Positions 35,655 to 45,239 of a stretch of DNA of 64,000 nt are shown one piece after another. Each line of letters starts with the position of its first letter. Positions within the stretch are counted from its first letter, which is position 1. A program made the translations under genes and the position numbers. Origin of the DNA: Gottfriedia solisilvae (lineage in GTDB: Bacteria > Bacillota > Bacilli > Bacillales > Bacillaceae_G). The notes under the pieces are model-generated. The model ran no database searches. It saw nothing but the letters and a program-made list of their open reading frames with translations, and was not told the origin of the DNA. The stretch lies in assembly GCF_002128405.1 (NCBI RefSeq), contig NZ_NETJ01000004.1, positions 62,001 to 126,000 of the forward strand, given 5' to 3'.

Positions 35655-36590
35655 TTAGTAGCGTGAAAGGATACTAGTTGCTTCCTTAACAATTAATTTT
35701 GCAGCTAATGGACCACGGCTACGAGACCAAAGATCACGATTTACTTGTACAACATGTTTATTTTTAACCGCTTTTAATTTTGGCCAAATTGGATTTTTAG
35801 AAACATCTTTTAAATCACTTTTACCAGGATCTACATATGCAACAATTAAATCTGGATCAATTGAAAGAATTTTTTCTAAATTAACTGTTTGAAAGTCTGA
35901 ATACTCTCCACCACGTTCTTTATAAGCATAATTTGCTTTTAATGCAGTAAAAATAGTTCCTGAAAAAGAATTATCTTGCCAAACATTTATTCCACTTTTA
36001 TTAACAAAAAATCCAAGTACGTCGATATTTTTGTCTTTTAATTTAGCTTTTGATTTATTTAATTCACTGTCAAACGAATTTACAAATGCTTTAGCTTGTG
36101 CTTTTTTCCCCATAATATCTCCTAGAGTCATTAATTGACTCATAGATTCCTTATAGCTGTTTGCTCTAAATCCAACAACTGGAGATATTTTTTGAAGTTT
36201 TGAAAGGATTGCTTTATGAAATTCATAATCTTGATCGATAATAATTAGATCTGGTTTTAAAGCTGTAATTCTTTCTAGACTTGGCGCACTTAATGTACCA
36301 ACTGATTGAACACCTTTCAGTTTATTTTTTAAGTATACAGGTGTTGAGTTTGAATTCGAAATTGTATATCCAACAGGTTTAACGCCTAAAGTTAATACAG
36401 CATCAGTACCTGCCATGCTTAATGTAACAATTTTTTTAGGAATTCCTTTTAAAGTAACAACCCCTAATTCAGTTTTAAATTTTCGAGTTTTTGTTGCAGC
36501 ATCAGCTGTATTCCCACTAAATGCTGAAGTAAATAATAAAATGAATGATAGCAATACAGTAAGTAATGTTGTCTGTTTTTTATGTAACAT
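35655..36590 (-). CDS. Siderophore-binding protein without lipobox
   Basis: A 311-residue FepB/FhuD-type binding protein: GVVTLKGIPKKIVTLSMAGTD, then LKPDLIIID and a long backbone helix around residues 160-185, the class III fold. The unusual point is the N-terminus. The signal MLHKKQTTLLTVLLSFILLF ends in SAFSGNTADAA with no cysteine at all, so it should be cut by signal peptidase I and released, whereas Gram-positive uptake proteins are normally lipid-anchored. First gene of the operon, with CGGAGG before the ATG and a Fur-type box upstream. Confidence 0.9.
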   Translation of the reverse strand: MLHKKQTTLLTVLLSFILLFTSAFSGNTADAATKTRKFKTELGVVTLKGIPKKIVTLSMAGTDAVLTLGVKPVGYTISNSNSTPVYLKNKLKGVQSVGTLSAPSLERITALKPDLIIIDQDYEFHKAILSKLQKISPVVGFRANSYKESMSQLMTLGDIMGKKAQAKAFVNSFDSELNKSKAKLKDKNIDVLGFFVNKSGINVWQDNSFSGTIFTALKANYAYKERGGEYSDFQTVNLEKILSIDPDLIVAYVDPGKSDLKDVSKNPIWPKLKAVKNKHVVQVNRDLWSRSRGPLAAKLIVKEATSILSRY

Positions 36591-36616
36591 TTATTTTTCC
36601 TCCGTTTATATATATT

Positions 36617-36635
36617 GATAACGATAACCATTCTC
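36617..36635 (-). promoter_or_regulatory. Fur box
   Basis: GAGAATGGTTATCGTTATC on the minus strand matches the 19-bp Fur consensus (GATAATGATTATCATTATC) at 16 positions. It lies directly downstream of the -10 box, so iron-loaded Fur would block the siderophore operon. Confidence 0.85.
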
Positions 36636-36665
36636 AGTATAATGCTTGAATATTTAGACAGTCAA
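36636..36665 (-). promoter_or_regulatory. Promoter of the siderophore operon
   Basis: TTGACT (36665-36660), 18-base spacer, TATACT (36641-36636) on the minus strand, abutting the Fur box. Confidence 0.8.
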
Positions 36666-36773
36666 TATATTTTTGTAAATATTTTGAAATATCATGTAGA
36701 TTTATGTAATAATTTTAATCAATTCGTAATAGATTTGTTAAAAATCATTTCTTATTCTACTAAAGGGAACTAC

Positions 36774-36806
36774 AAAAAAGAGCCTCAAATTGCTTGAGAC
36801 TCTTTG
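36774..36806 (-). terminator. Terminator after the NUDIX gene
   Basis: Minus-strand stem AAAGAGTCTCAA / TTTGAGGCTCTTT (one mismatch), 4-base loop, T-run. About 80 bases beyond the NUDIX stop, with a repeat remnant between. Confidence 0.8.
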
Positions 36807-36814
36807 TGAAGTAC

Positions 36815-36896
36815 TTTTTGGCTATTTAAAAAGGGAAGTGACTGATTTCCGATTCAGGATGCTCTCCTTCTACAGGGCGGAAAGTTAGCCTTGGAA
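36815..36896 (-). repeat. Truncated GC-rich repeat, copy E
   Basis: GATTTCCGATTCAGGATGCT, then a degraded CTCC..GGGCGG segment and GAGCCTTGG-like end, matching the start of copy D. On the minus strand it ends in CCCTTTTTAAATAG like the other copies. It overlaps the last codons and the stop of the NUDIX gene. Confidence 0.65.
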
Positions 36897-37295
36897 TGTA
36901 TATGGTACAGATGACTCTAATAAGCTTTTTATTCCTAGTTTATGAAACGGCATTAATTGATCTGCTGTTTCAATATCTATCCATTTAATTTGTAATATCT
37001 CATCAGGATATTTAATAGAAATATCACCGCCAATTATCTTTGCAGAAAAAGTAATTAATAAAGCATGATGATCCCTTTCTGGGAAAAACGCTTCATTAAT
37101 AGCGACTACATTATCTACTTCTACCTCTAATCCTGTTTCCTCTAAAGTTTCCCTAACAGCTGCTTGTTTTAACGTTTCGTTTGGCTCCACTGCACCACCA
37201 GGCAATGTCCAAATTAGATTTTCATTTTGAACCATTAATACAGTATGATCATCTTCATTATAAATAAGAGAATAAACGACATTCACATTCTTCAT
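36885..37295 (-). CDS. NUDIX hydrolase
   Basis: A 136-residue MutT-like enzyme with a complete Nudix box, GGAVEPNETLKQAAVRETLE continuing ETGLE, which binds the metal for cleaving nucleoside diphosphate linkages. The substrate is not predictable. It follows the histidine phosphatase by 14 bases, with AAGGAG before the ATG. The last few residues and the stop codon lie inside a remnant of the GC-rich repeat, so the original C-terminus may have been replaced. Confidence 0.9.
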   Translation of the reverse strand: MKNVNVVYSLIYNEDDHTVLMVQNENLIWTLPGGAVEPNETLKQAAVRETLEETGLEVEVDNVVAINEAFFPERDHHALLITFSAKIIGGDISIKYPDEILQIKWIDIETADQLMPFHKLGIKSLLESSVPYTFQG

Positions 37296-37309
37296 TTTAC
37301 TGTCTCCTT

Positions 37310-37903
37310 TTAGGATTTTTTAATATGATTTGTATCATTTAAAAAGCGAATATATCTACCTTTTTCATTTATCTCTATAAGGTGAATACCTGAATCACCT
37401 GTATAAAATCCAAATTCAGTCTCGATTGGCATTTTTAAAAAGGAGTGTAAAAGATTATTTATTACACCACCATGTGCAACGATGGCAATTCTTTTATAGG
37501 AACTTGATTGCACAATTATTCTGGAGAAGATTATTTCCATTCTCATTCGAAATTCAATATGTGACTCTCCATTTTCCACACTTTCATGAGGGTATTTTGG
37601 GATTGGTATCTTTTTCGCTTCTTCAAAAGATAAGCCTGCTAAAACACCATTATTATGTTCCATTAAATCATCTTCAAAATGTAATTCACTGCCTATTTCT
37701 TCTGCAAGAATAATAGCAGTCTCTTTCGCCCTCTTTAAAGTACTCGACCAAATTAATTCAGGAGCAAAATCGTTATGTACTCTTTTTGACATTTTTTGAA
37801 CTTGTTTTATTCCTAATTCAGTTAACGAAAAATCTGCTCGCCCTTCATGAACATTTAAGATATCAGCCTCGGATTGTCCATGACGAATTAGTAATATTTC
37901 CAT
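37310..37903 (-). CDS. Histidine phosphatase (phosphoglycerate mutase-like)
   Basis: A 197-residue branch-1 histidine phosphatase: the catalytic RHG in MEILLIRHGQSEAD, arginine in SSTLKRAKETA, the acid E in EHNNGVLAG and the second histidine in IVAHGGVIN. Similar to PhoE/CobC-type phosphatases; substrate unknown. The ATG at 37903 follows GGGTGGGG. Upstream partner of the NUDIX gene in a two-gene operon, so both may handle nucleotides or phosphorylated metabolites. Confidence 0.88.
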   Translation of the reverse strand: MEILLIRHGQSEADILNVHEGRADFSLTELGIKQVQKMSKRVHNDFAPELIWSSTLKRAKETAIILAEEIGSELHFEDDLMEHNNGVLAGLSFEEAKKIPIPKYPHESVENGESHIEFRMRMEIIFSRIIVQSSSYKRIAIVAHGGVINNLLHSFLKMPIETEFGFYTGDSGIHLIEINEKGRYIRFLNDTNHIKKS

Positions 37904-38060
37904 GCTTCCCCACCCTCTCATTTAAAGATTATTTTGAGACACGGAAAAACATTATAACACCAAATACTAAATTATCATATATTTCTGTCATCTTTAGTAA
38001 GATTCTTTCTAGAATTCCTGTTGTTAATCTTTATGAAGCATACTTTTTTTACATAAACAG

Positions 38061-38200
38061 TTGGAGCGGAAGGTGCTCGACTCCTGTGGGAGTAGCGGGA
38101 CAGGTGAGATCCCAAAGAAACGTATGCGATGAGGAGGCTTTAGCGCACGCCCCACGGAAAGCGAGCATCCTGGAGTGGAAATTAACACAACACTTTTTTT
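38061..38200 (+). repeat. GC-rich dispersed repeat, copy C
   Basis: From GTTGGAGCGGAAGGTGCTC to GGAGTGGAAATTAACACAA and a run of seven T. The middle differs from copy B (AAAGAAACGTATGCGATG in place of the GGCGCG hairpin). It is the main content of the 384-base gap between the histidine phosphatase and the zinc-motif protein genes. Confidence 0.85.
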
Positions 38201-38287
38201 AATAGGAAATATTAAAAATAATAACAAAGATTTAATTTTAATAACAAAAACGATTCTAATCATTAGAACCGTTCTTCAAAGTATCCT

Positions 38288-38611
38288 TTATTTTTCTATA
38301 TGTCTCTCATACACTAAATACGAATACAATCGATATAAAATTGGAAACACCATAAAAACAGCTAAAAAGATCATCGTATCCTCTTTAATAAAAAAACTAA
38401 CAATCAAAACGATTAAGGCAAAAAAAGCGAGTATATTACCTGAAAATCCATTAACTGGTTGATTATTTAAAAATAATGTCTTAACACCTTTTAAATCCTT
38501 TGCATAGCAATCTTCATGATATGGAATCACTTCAAAAAATATTGTTGCGGTTACTAAATCATCTCTTACTTTTATCTCTTTTAAACACTTATCACAATAG
38601 ATTTGCTTCAG
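38288..38611 (-). CDS. Small membrane protein with N-terminal zinc-binding motif and apparent CTG start
   Basis: The frame is open from 38611 to 38288. The first standard start is a GTG at 38530, but it has no ribosome site and would cut off a zinc motif. AAGGAG (38625-38620) lies exactly 8 bases before a CTG at 38611, and TAA TAA closes the frame further upstream. From the CTG the protein has 107 residues: KQIYCDKCLKEIKVRDDLVT, then VIPYHEDCYAKDLKG, giving CxxC ... HxxC, followed by two membrane segments (ILAFFALIVLIVSFFI and MIFLAVFMVFPILYRLYSYL). Function unknown; a membrane-tethered zinc domain is inferred. Confidence 0.7.
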   Translation of the reverse strand: MKQIYCDKCLKEIKVRDDLVTATIFFEVIPYHEDCYAKDLKGVKTLFLNNQPVNGFSGNILAFFALIVLIVSFFIKEDTMIFLAVFMVFPILYRLYSYLVYERHIEK

Positions 38612-38646
38612 AAGAATCTCTCCTTATTAAATAATAAGCCAAGCTT

Positions 38647-39660
38647 TTATTTAAAATATTGAATCACTTTCCCTTTGCCTTCATCAACTTCTATCTCAGC
38701 AAAAGCACCATTGATGAAAGTAATTTGTGGAGGTTCATGACCACAATCAATATCAAATACAACTGGGATACCTAACTCTTCACTAAGTTCATTGTAAACA
38801 TCTTCTATCATGTAATTTTCTACTGGTTGATTTGCTGAACTACGTCCGAATAAAATTCCTGAACAATTCTCAAACCAACCTGCTAATTTCATCTGTACCA
38901 AGGATCTTCGTAAGTCTGTTGTATTTAAATCACAGTTTTCTAAATACCAAATAACTGCCTCATCTGGTATGAATTTTTCTTTAAATGCTTGAACATCTCC
39001 ATATGGAGTTCCAATTAAATGTCTAATAATATCAATACAACCACCAAGTAAACGGCCTTGAATCGTTTCTTTTTTATGGGAAACTGTTTTCCAATATGTT
39101 TCCTCAGTTAAATGAAAGACACATGGAGAAGGATCAGCATGATTCCATTCTTTTTGGTATCGTTCAGAAGAGTATTGTGTAATAACACCTTCACTTTTTG
39201 TTGATAAAACAGATTCCCACATCGCTGTCGTATCATCAGCAAATTCGCCTCTTAAATCTAATAAGTTGGTACCATGTGCAGTAGCCATACCTGTTTTCAA
39301 TGTAATTGCTAAAAGAATGCTACTCGTATCGGAATAGCCTAATATCCACTTTTCTTTTACATGATCGTAATCTATAAGATGAATCATCTCAATTGCTAAT
39401 TCTCCACCCCAAGGCGGAATAATCATATCAATATCATCATTTTTCATCATTTGATTAAACTCAATTGCCCTTTTTTCAGCAATGGCTGATTTAGCTTTAT
39501 CTTGAGTCCAAACCGTATCACCACAAATTACTTTGTAGCCATAGTCTTCCATCCGACGACAAGCTTGCTTAAATATATTATGTAAATCTAACGGTACTCC
39601 AGATGATGGAGCTGTTACACCAATCGTTGAATTCTTCTCAAAAAACGGATATTTAATCAT
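38647..39660 (-). CDS. Peptidase S66 (LD-carboxypeptidase / MccF-like)
   Basis: A 337-residue serine peptidase. The nucleophile lies in WILGYSDTSSIL, after the IDMIIPPWGGELAIEMI block; LENCDLNTTDLRRSL supplies the acidic member and FDIDCGHEPPQITF the histidine of the Ser-Glu-His triad. The family contains LD-carboxypeptidases of murein recycling and MccF-type enzymes that cleave microcin C. The long loop after the first domain favours the MccF-like branch. No signal peptide. TAGGTGAT precedes the ATG. Single gene. Confidence 0.88.
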   Translation of the reverse strand: MIKYPFFEKNSTIGVTAPSSGVPLDLHNIFKQACRRMEDYGYKVICGDTVWTQDKAKSAIAEKRAIEFNQMMKNDDIDMIIPPWGGELAIEMIHLIDYDHVKEKWILGYSDTSSILLAITLKTGMATAHGTNLLDLRGEFADDTTAMWESVLSTKSEGVITQYSSERYQKEWNHADPSPCVFHLTEETYWKTVSHKKETIQGRLLGGCIDIIRHLIGTPYGDVQAFKEKFIPDEAVIWYLENCDLNTTDLRRSLVQMKLAGWFENCSGILFGRSSANQPVENYMIEDVYNELSEELGIPVVFDIDCGHEPPQITFINGAFAEIEVDEGKGKVIQYFK

Positions 39661-39784
39661 ATGATCACCTATTTGCTTTTAGTTGATTCTATTAAAATCT
39701 AATTCTATAAACAAGACTTTTTTGTGATTTTTAGAAAAAAATACCTATTTATTGGTTCTACGATTCCTTATCGAAAGGCTCTGT

Positions 39785-39965
39785 TAAAAAAGAAATGTTT
39801 GTTGATTTCCGTTTCAGGATGCTCGCTTTCCATGGGGCGTGAGCTGAGCCTCCTTGGTCCACACGATGTGGACCATGCATGCGTTACGACAGGACGTCGT
39901 GTTTTTAGCATGCCTACCTTACTTGGGAGGGGTCTCACCCTTCCCGCTACTCCCATAGGAGTCTC
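39785..39965 (-). repeat. GC-rich dispersed repeat, copy D, with palindromic insert
   Basis: Shares GTTGATTTCCGTTTCAGGAT, GCTCGCTTTCC, GGGGCGTGAGCTGAGCCTCC and CCCGCTACTCCCATAGGAG with the other copies, but about 70 extra bases sit in the middle, made of palindromes (GGTCCACA/TGTGGACC, GCATGC twice, ACGAC/GTCGT). The CTTCCGTTCCAATC end is missing. It fills the 352-base gap between the S66 peptidase and nagA genes. Confidence 0.8.
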
Positions 39966-40012
39966 CTTAATTATTTAATTAATTACTAGTCAAACTCCGC
40001 TTTATTATTGGA

Positions 40013-41155
40013 TCAGTCACTATAAACGATTTCTCCATTCACAAACGTAACTTTAACGTTTAATTCTTGGTCTATTAGAACAATGTTTGCTTTTTTCCCA
40101 CTCTCTAAGCTACCTACTTCATGGTCAATTTTTAGCAGTTTTGCTTGGTTAAGACTGACCATAGGTAAAATCCTTTCAAGTGGAATTTCCAAAACATCTT
40201 TTACATTTTTGAGACATTCCATTAAATTAGTTGTACTCCCAGCCAAAGAACCTGTTTCTACTGTCCTTGCAATTTTATTTTCTACTTTTACCGCTAAAGT
40301 TCCAAGGGAATATTGACCATCTGGTAAATCAGCTGCGGCCATGGAGTCGCTAATTAATAATATGTGGTCATTCCCTTTAGACTTATAAAGTAGCTTTATT
40401 GCACCAGGATGAACATGCTGCAAATCAGCAATACACTCACAATAACAATGATCATTCGTAAGGACTGCTCCAACGCAACCCGGATCACGATGATTAAATC
40501 CTCTCATTCCATTATAAGTATGAACAGCGATCCTTGCTCCCTGTTCAATTGCCTTATTTGTTATATCAAAGTCCGCATTCGTATGACCAATCGAAACATG
40601 AATTCCTTTTTCTGTTAAAAACCGTATTGCGTCAATTGCTAGTTTTTTTTCAGGAGCAATTGTCATTACTTTAATTGTATTGTTTGAAGCTTCAATTAAC
40701 TCAGTCAACTCACTCAAAGAAAGTTCTCGCATAAATTTAATTGGATGTGCTCCACGATATTCTGGTGTAATATAAGGACCCTCCACATAAGAACCAATGA
40801 TTTCCGCACCACTTGTTTGCCCAATTACTTCACTAACAATCTTTACAGCGTTCTTAATCTTTTCAAAATCATGGGTTAGCGTTGTTGGCAAAAATCCAGT
40901 TACCCCATGTCGGACAAGCGAAGTAGACATTTCTTGCAAAGAATGAATACTTCCATCCATTGTGTCATTGCCCGCAAGTCCATGAATATGAAGATCAATC
41001 ATGCCTGGAATCGCTGCATATCCTGAGAAGTCCAAAATCTCACAAGAAGGCTTTTTTGTTGTAATGTCCATTATTTTTCCATTTTCAATTAATATATAAC
41101 CGGTATCGATGACTTGTTGCTGTGTATAAACTTCTTTCGCCTTAATCGCTATCAT
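40013..41155 (-). CDS. nagA: N-acetylhexosamine-6-phosphate deacetylase (NagA/AgaA type)
   Basis: A 380-residue amidohydrolase removing acetate from GlcNAc-6-P or GalNAc-6-P. Metal motif GMIDLHIHGLAGNDTMDG, GSYVEGPYITPEYRGAH with the metal glutamate, SIGHTNADFD and AVHTYNGMRG with further histidines, and LISDSMAAADLPDGQYSLG with the catalytic aspartate. The ATG at 41155 follows GGGAGG. Last gene of the amino-sugar locus. AgaS, PfkB and a tagatose-type aldolase beside it point to GalNAc-6-P as the natural substrate, so agaA may be the better name. Confidence 0.9.
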   Translation of the reverse strand: MIAIKAKEVYTQQQVIDTGYILIENGKIMDITTKKPSCEILDFSGYAAIPGMIDLHIHGLAGNDTMDGSIHSLQEMSTSLVRHGVTGFLPTTLTHDFEKIKNAVKIVSEVIGQTSGAEIIGSYVEGPYITPEYRGAHPIKFMRELSLSELTELIEASNNTIKVMTIAPEKKLAIDAIRFLTEKGIHVSIGHTNADFDITNKAIEQGARIAVHTYNGMRGFNHRDPGCVGAVLTNDHCYCECIADLQHVHPGAIKLLYKSKGNDHILLISDSMAAADLPDGQYSLGTLAVKVENKIARTVETGSLAGSTTNLMECLKNVKDVLEIPLERILPMVSLNQAKLLKIDHEVGSLESGKKANIVLIDQELNVKVTFVNGEIVYSD

Positions 41156-41235
41156 TGCATTGCCTCCCATCTATAAAAGCATCTTACAGACTAAAGGCAA
41201 CACCACAAGCGATGCTGCCTTTGTACTGATCCGAA

Positions 41236-42171
41236 TTAAACTTGTAAGTGGCTAAATTTTTTTAATGTTAGGTAACATGCCCCATACAATCCCGCATCAT
41301 TTCCTAAAGTTGAAGGAAATACTAAATCCTTCTGGTTATGGTAAATAGGCATCATTTCCTTCTTAATCACGATGTTGATATCTTGTATAAATTGTTCAGT
41401 TTGTTCAGCAATACCGCCGCCGATTATGATCGCCTCTGGATTAAGTAGATGTACTATATTTACCAAGCCTATACTTATATAAGAAATAAATCTCTTATAT
41501 ACCATTGAAGCAACTGGATCTTTTTCATTTACCAACTGGAGAATTTGTTCACCAGAAACATTTTCCAATATGACCCCTTGTTTCTTTTTTTCCTCAATAT
41601 AATCATTTACAAAAGCAGACGTAGCAGCATAGCGTTCATAGCAGCCTCTTCGACCACATCCGCAAGTCCGTCCATTTGCGACAATAACCGTATGACCTAA
41701 TTCACCAGCTAATTGATGGGATCCATTAACAATATTCCCGTCTATAATAATCGAGCTACCTATTCCAGTTCCTAGTGTTAAAAACACCACGTTTTGCTTC
41801 CCTTGAATGGCACCCTTCCACATTTCACCTAAACAAGCGCTTTTCACATCGTTTTCAACGACTACTGGTAATTCAATTGACTTAAACAAAGTTTCAGCTA
41901 ATTTCATTCCAGAATAGCCTGGTAAATTATTAGAAAAGAGAATTTCACCCTTTTCATGATTAACAAGACCACAAGAGGAAATTCCGATTCCAGTTATTGC
42001 AAAATCATTTTGAAGTAATTTTACCTTCTCAATAATCAGTTCAGGAAGTAACGTTTGAATATCATGTTTAGGAGTTAGTGCTTTATCTTTAAACATCATT
42101 TGACCTTTTTGATTGATTAGACCATATTTGATAAATGTACCACCGATATCAAAACAAATAATATAATCCAA
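41236..42171 (-). CDS. ROK-family sugar kinase
   Basis: A 311-residue kinase with the N-terminal phosphate loop FDIGGTFIKYGL, catalytic aspartate region VVENDVKSACLGE, GTGIGSSIIIDGNIV with GELGH, and the ROK zinc motif CGCGRRGCYERY. In this locus the importer is an ABC system, so the sugar arrives unphosphorylated and this enzyme is the natural candidate to make the 6-phosphate for NagA. The TTG at 42171 lies about 7 bases after AGGGGGT; a GTG three codons earlier is too close to it. A 26-bp hairpin follows the gene (41197-41222) before nagA. Confidence 0.88.
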   Translation of the reverse strand: MDYIICFDIGGTFIKYGLINQKGQMMFKDKALTPKHDIQTLLPELIIEKVKLLQNDFAITGIGISSCGLVNHEKGEILFSNNLPGYSGMKLAETLFKSIELPVVVENDVKSACLGEMWKGAIQGKQNVVFLTLGTGIGSSIIIDGNIVNGSHQLAGELGHTVIVANGRTCGCGRRGCYERYAATSAFVNDYIEEKKKQGVILENVSGEQILQLVNEKDPVASMVYKRFISYISIGLVNIVHLLNPEAIIIGGGIAEQTEQFIQDINIVIKKEMMPIYHNQKDLVFPSTLGNDAGLYGACYLTLKKFSHLQV

Positions 42172-42172
42172 C

Positions 42173-43108
42173 CTATACACCCCCTGTTAATTCCTTCACC
42201 TCGATGAAGTTCAAATAGTAATGTACTTGCGATAAATCAATTTCTCCTGTTCTCTCAGATGCTGCATTTGACATTCCGCAGGCACATGCCCACTTGAGTA
42301 CTTCTTCAATTGAATAATCCTTCGCATGGGCGTATGTGAATCCGGCGAGCATACTATCTCCTGAACCTACTTGATGAACTGACGTCAAGGTCGGAATATT
42401 TGCCTGAAGAACTCTGCCACTACTTATTAATAGTGCACCTTGTTTTCCTAATGAAAGAAGGACGAATTTTATTCCCTTCTGACAAATGGCCCGAGCATGT
42501 AGAATCATATCCTCTAAGGTAGCATCCTTTTTTCCAATCAACTTACAAAGTTCTTCCCTATTAGGTTTTATTAAAAAGGGATTACCTTGAATTCCCTTTT
42601 CTAATGCCTCATTGCTTGTATCTAAAAGCAAGTACTTCCCTTTTTGTTTCGCCTTCGCTGCCAGCTGTCGATAAAAATCCGACGACAATCCACTTGGCAG
42701 ACTGCCAGAAACTACAATGTATTGATTAGTATCAAGGATCCTATCAAAATTCTTCAAAAACTCTTCTCTTTCATTTTCCTCTATCAAAGGACCTTGTTCA
42801 AGAATTTCTGTATGACCTTCGCTTGATTCAATTGCTAAACAAAATCTTGTGTTACCCTGGATTGGTACAAATTGATTGTTCAATCCCCATTTTGGAAATT
42901 GATCAGCGATCCATTCACCGCTTTTTCCTCCTAGAAATCCTGTGCAGGTTACCTTAATTCCTAATTGTGATAATACACGAGAAACGTTTAATCCCTTTCC
43001 TCCTGCAGTTTTATCCACTATGGAAACACGGTTCACCTCATCCAACTGAAAAACTGGAAGATTGTATCGAATATCTATGGCTGGGTTTAATGTTACAGTT
43101 GCAATCAT
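42173..43108 (-). CDS. PfkB-family kinase (tagatose-6-phosphate / 1-phosphofructokinase type)
   Basis: A 311-residue kinase of the LacC/FruK branch: MIATVTLNPAIDIRY at the N-terminus, DKTAGGKGLNVSRVL with the GGKGxN signature, and QVGSGDSMLAGFTY with the catalytic aspartate and anion hole. Beside AgaS and a tagatose-bisphosphate-type aldolase it should phosphorylate tagatose-6-phosphate to the 1,6-bisphosphate. It starts 4 bases after the aldolase gene and overlaps the kinase gene downstream. Confidence 0.9.
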   Translation of the reverse strand: MIATVTLNPAIDIRYNLPVFQLDEVNRVSIVDKTAGGKGLNVSRVLSQLGIKVTCTGFLGGKSGEWIADQFPKWGLNNQFVPIQGNTRFCLAIESSEGHTEILEQGPLIEENEREEFLKNFDRILDTNQYIVVSGSLPSGLSSDFYRQLAAKAKQKGKYLLLDTSNEALEKGIQGNPFLIKPNREELCKLIGKKDATLEDMILHARAICQKGIKFVLLSLGKQGALLISSGRVLQANIPTLTSVHQVGSGDSMLAGFTYAHAKDYSIEEVLKWACACGMSNAASERTGEIDLSQVHYYLNFIEVKELTGGV

Positions 43109-43112
43109 TCTA

Positions 43113-45172
<2,060 letters not shown>

Positions 45173-45189
45173 TTTTTTCCTCCTATCAA

Positions 45190-45213
45190 ACAGTTAATGT
45201 CGTCATTACCAGT
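45190..45213. promoter_or_regulatory. GntR-type operator upstream of agaS
   Basis: Right half GTCATTACCAGT and left half ACAGTTAATGTC form an imperfect 24-bp palindrome (9 of 12 positions). The right half equals the one at 50625-50636. Confidence 0.65.
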
Positions 45214-45239
45214 TAAATTGAAATAGATACATAAAGTAT

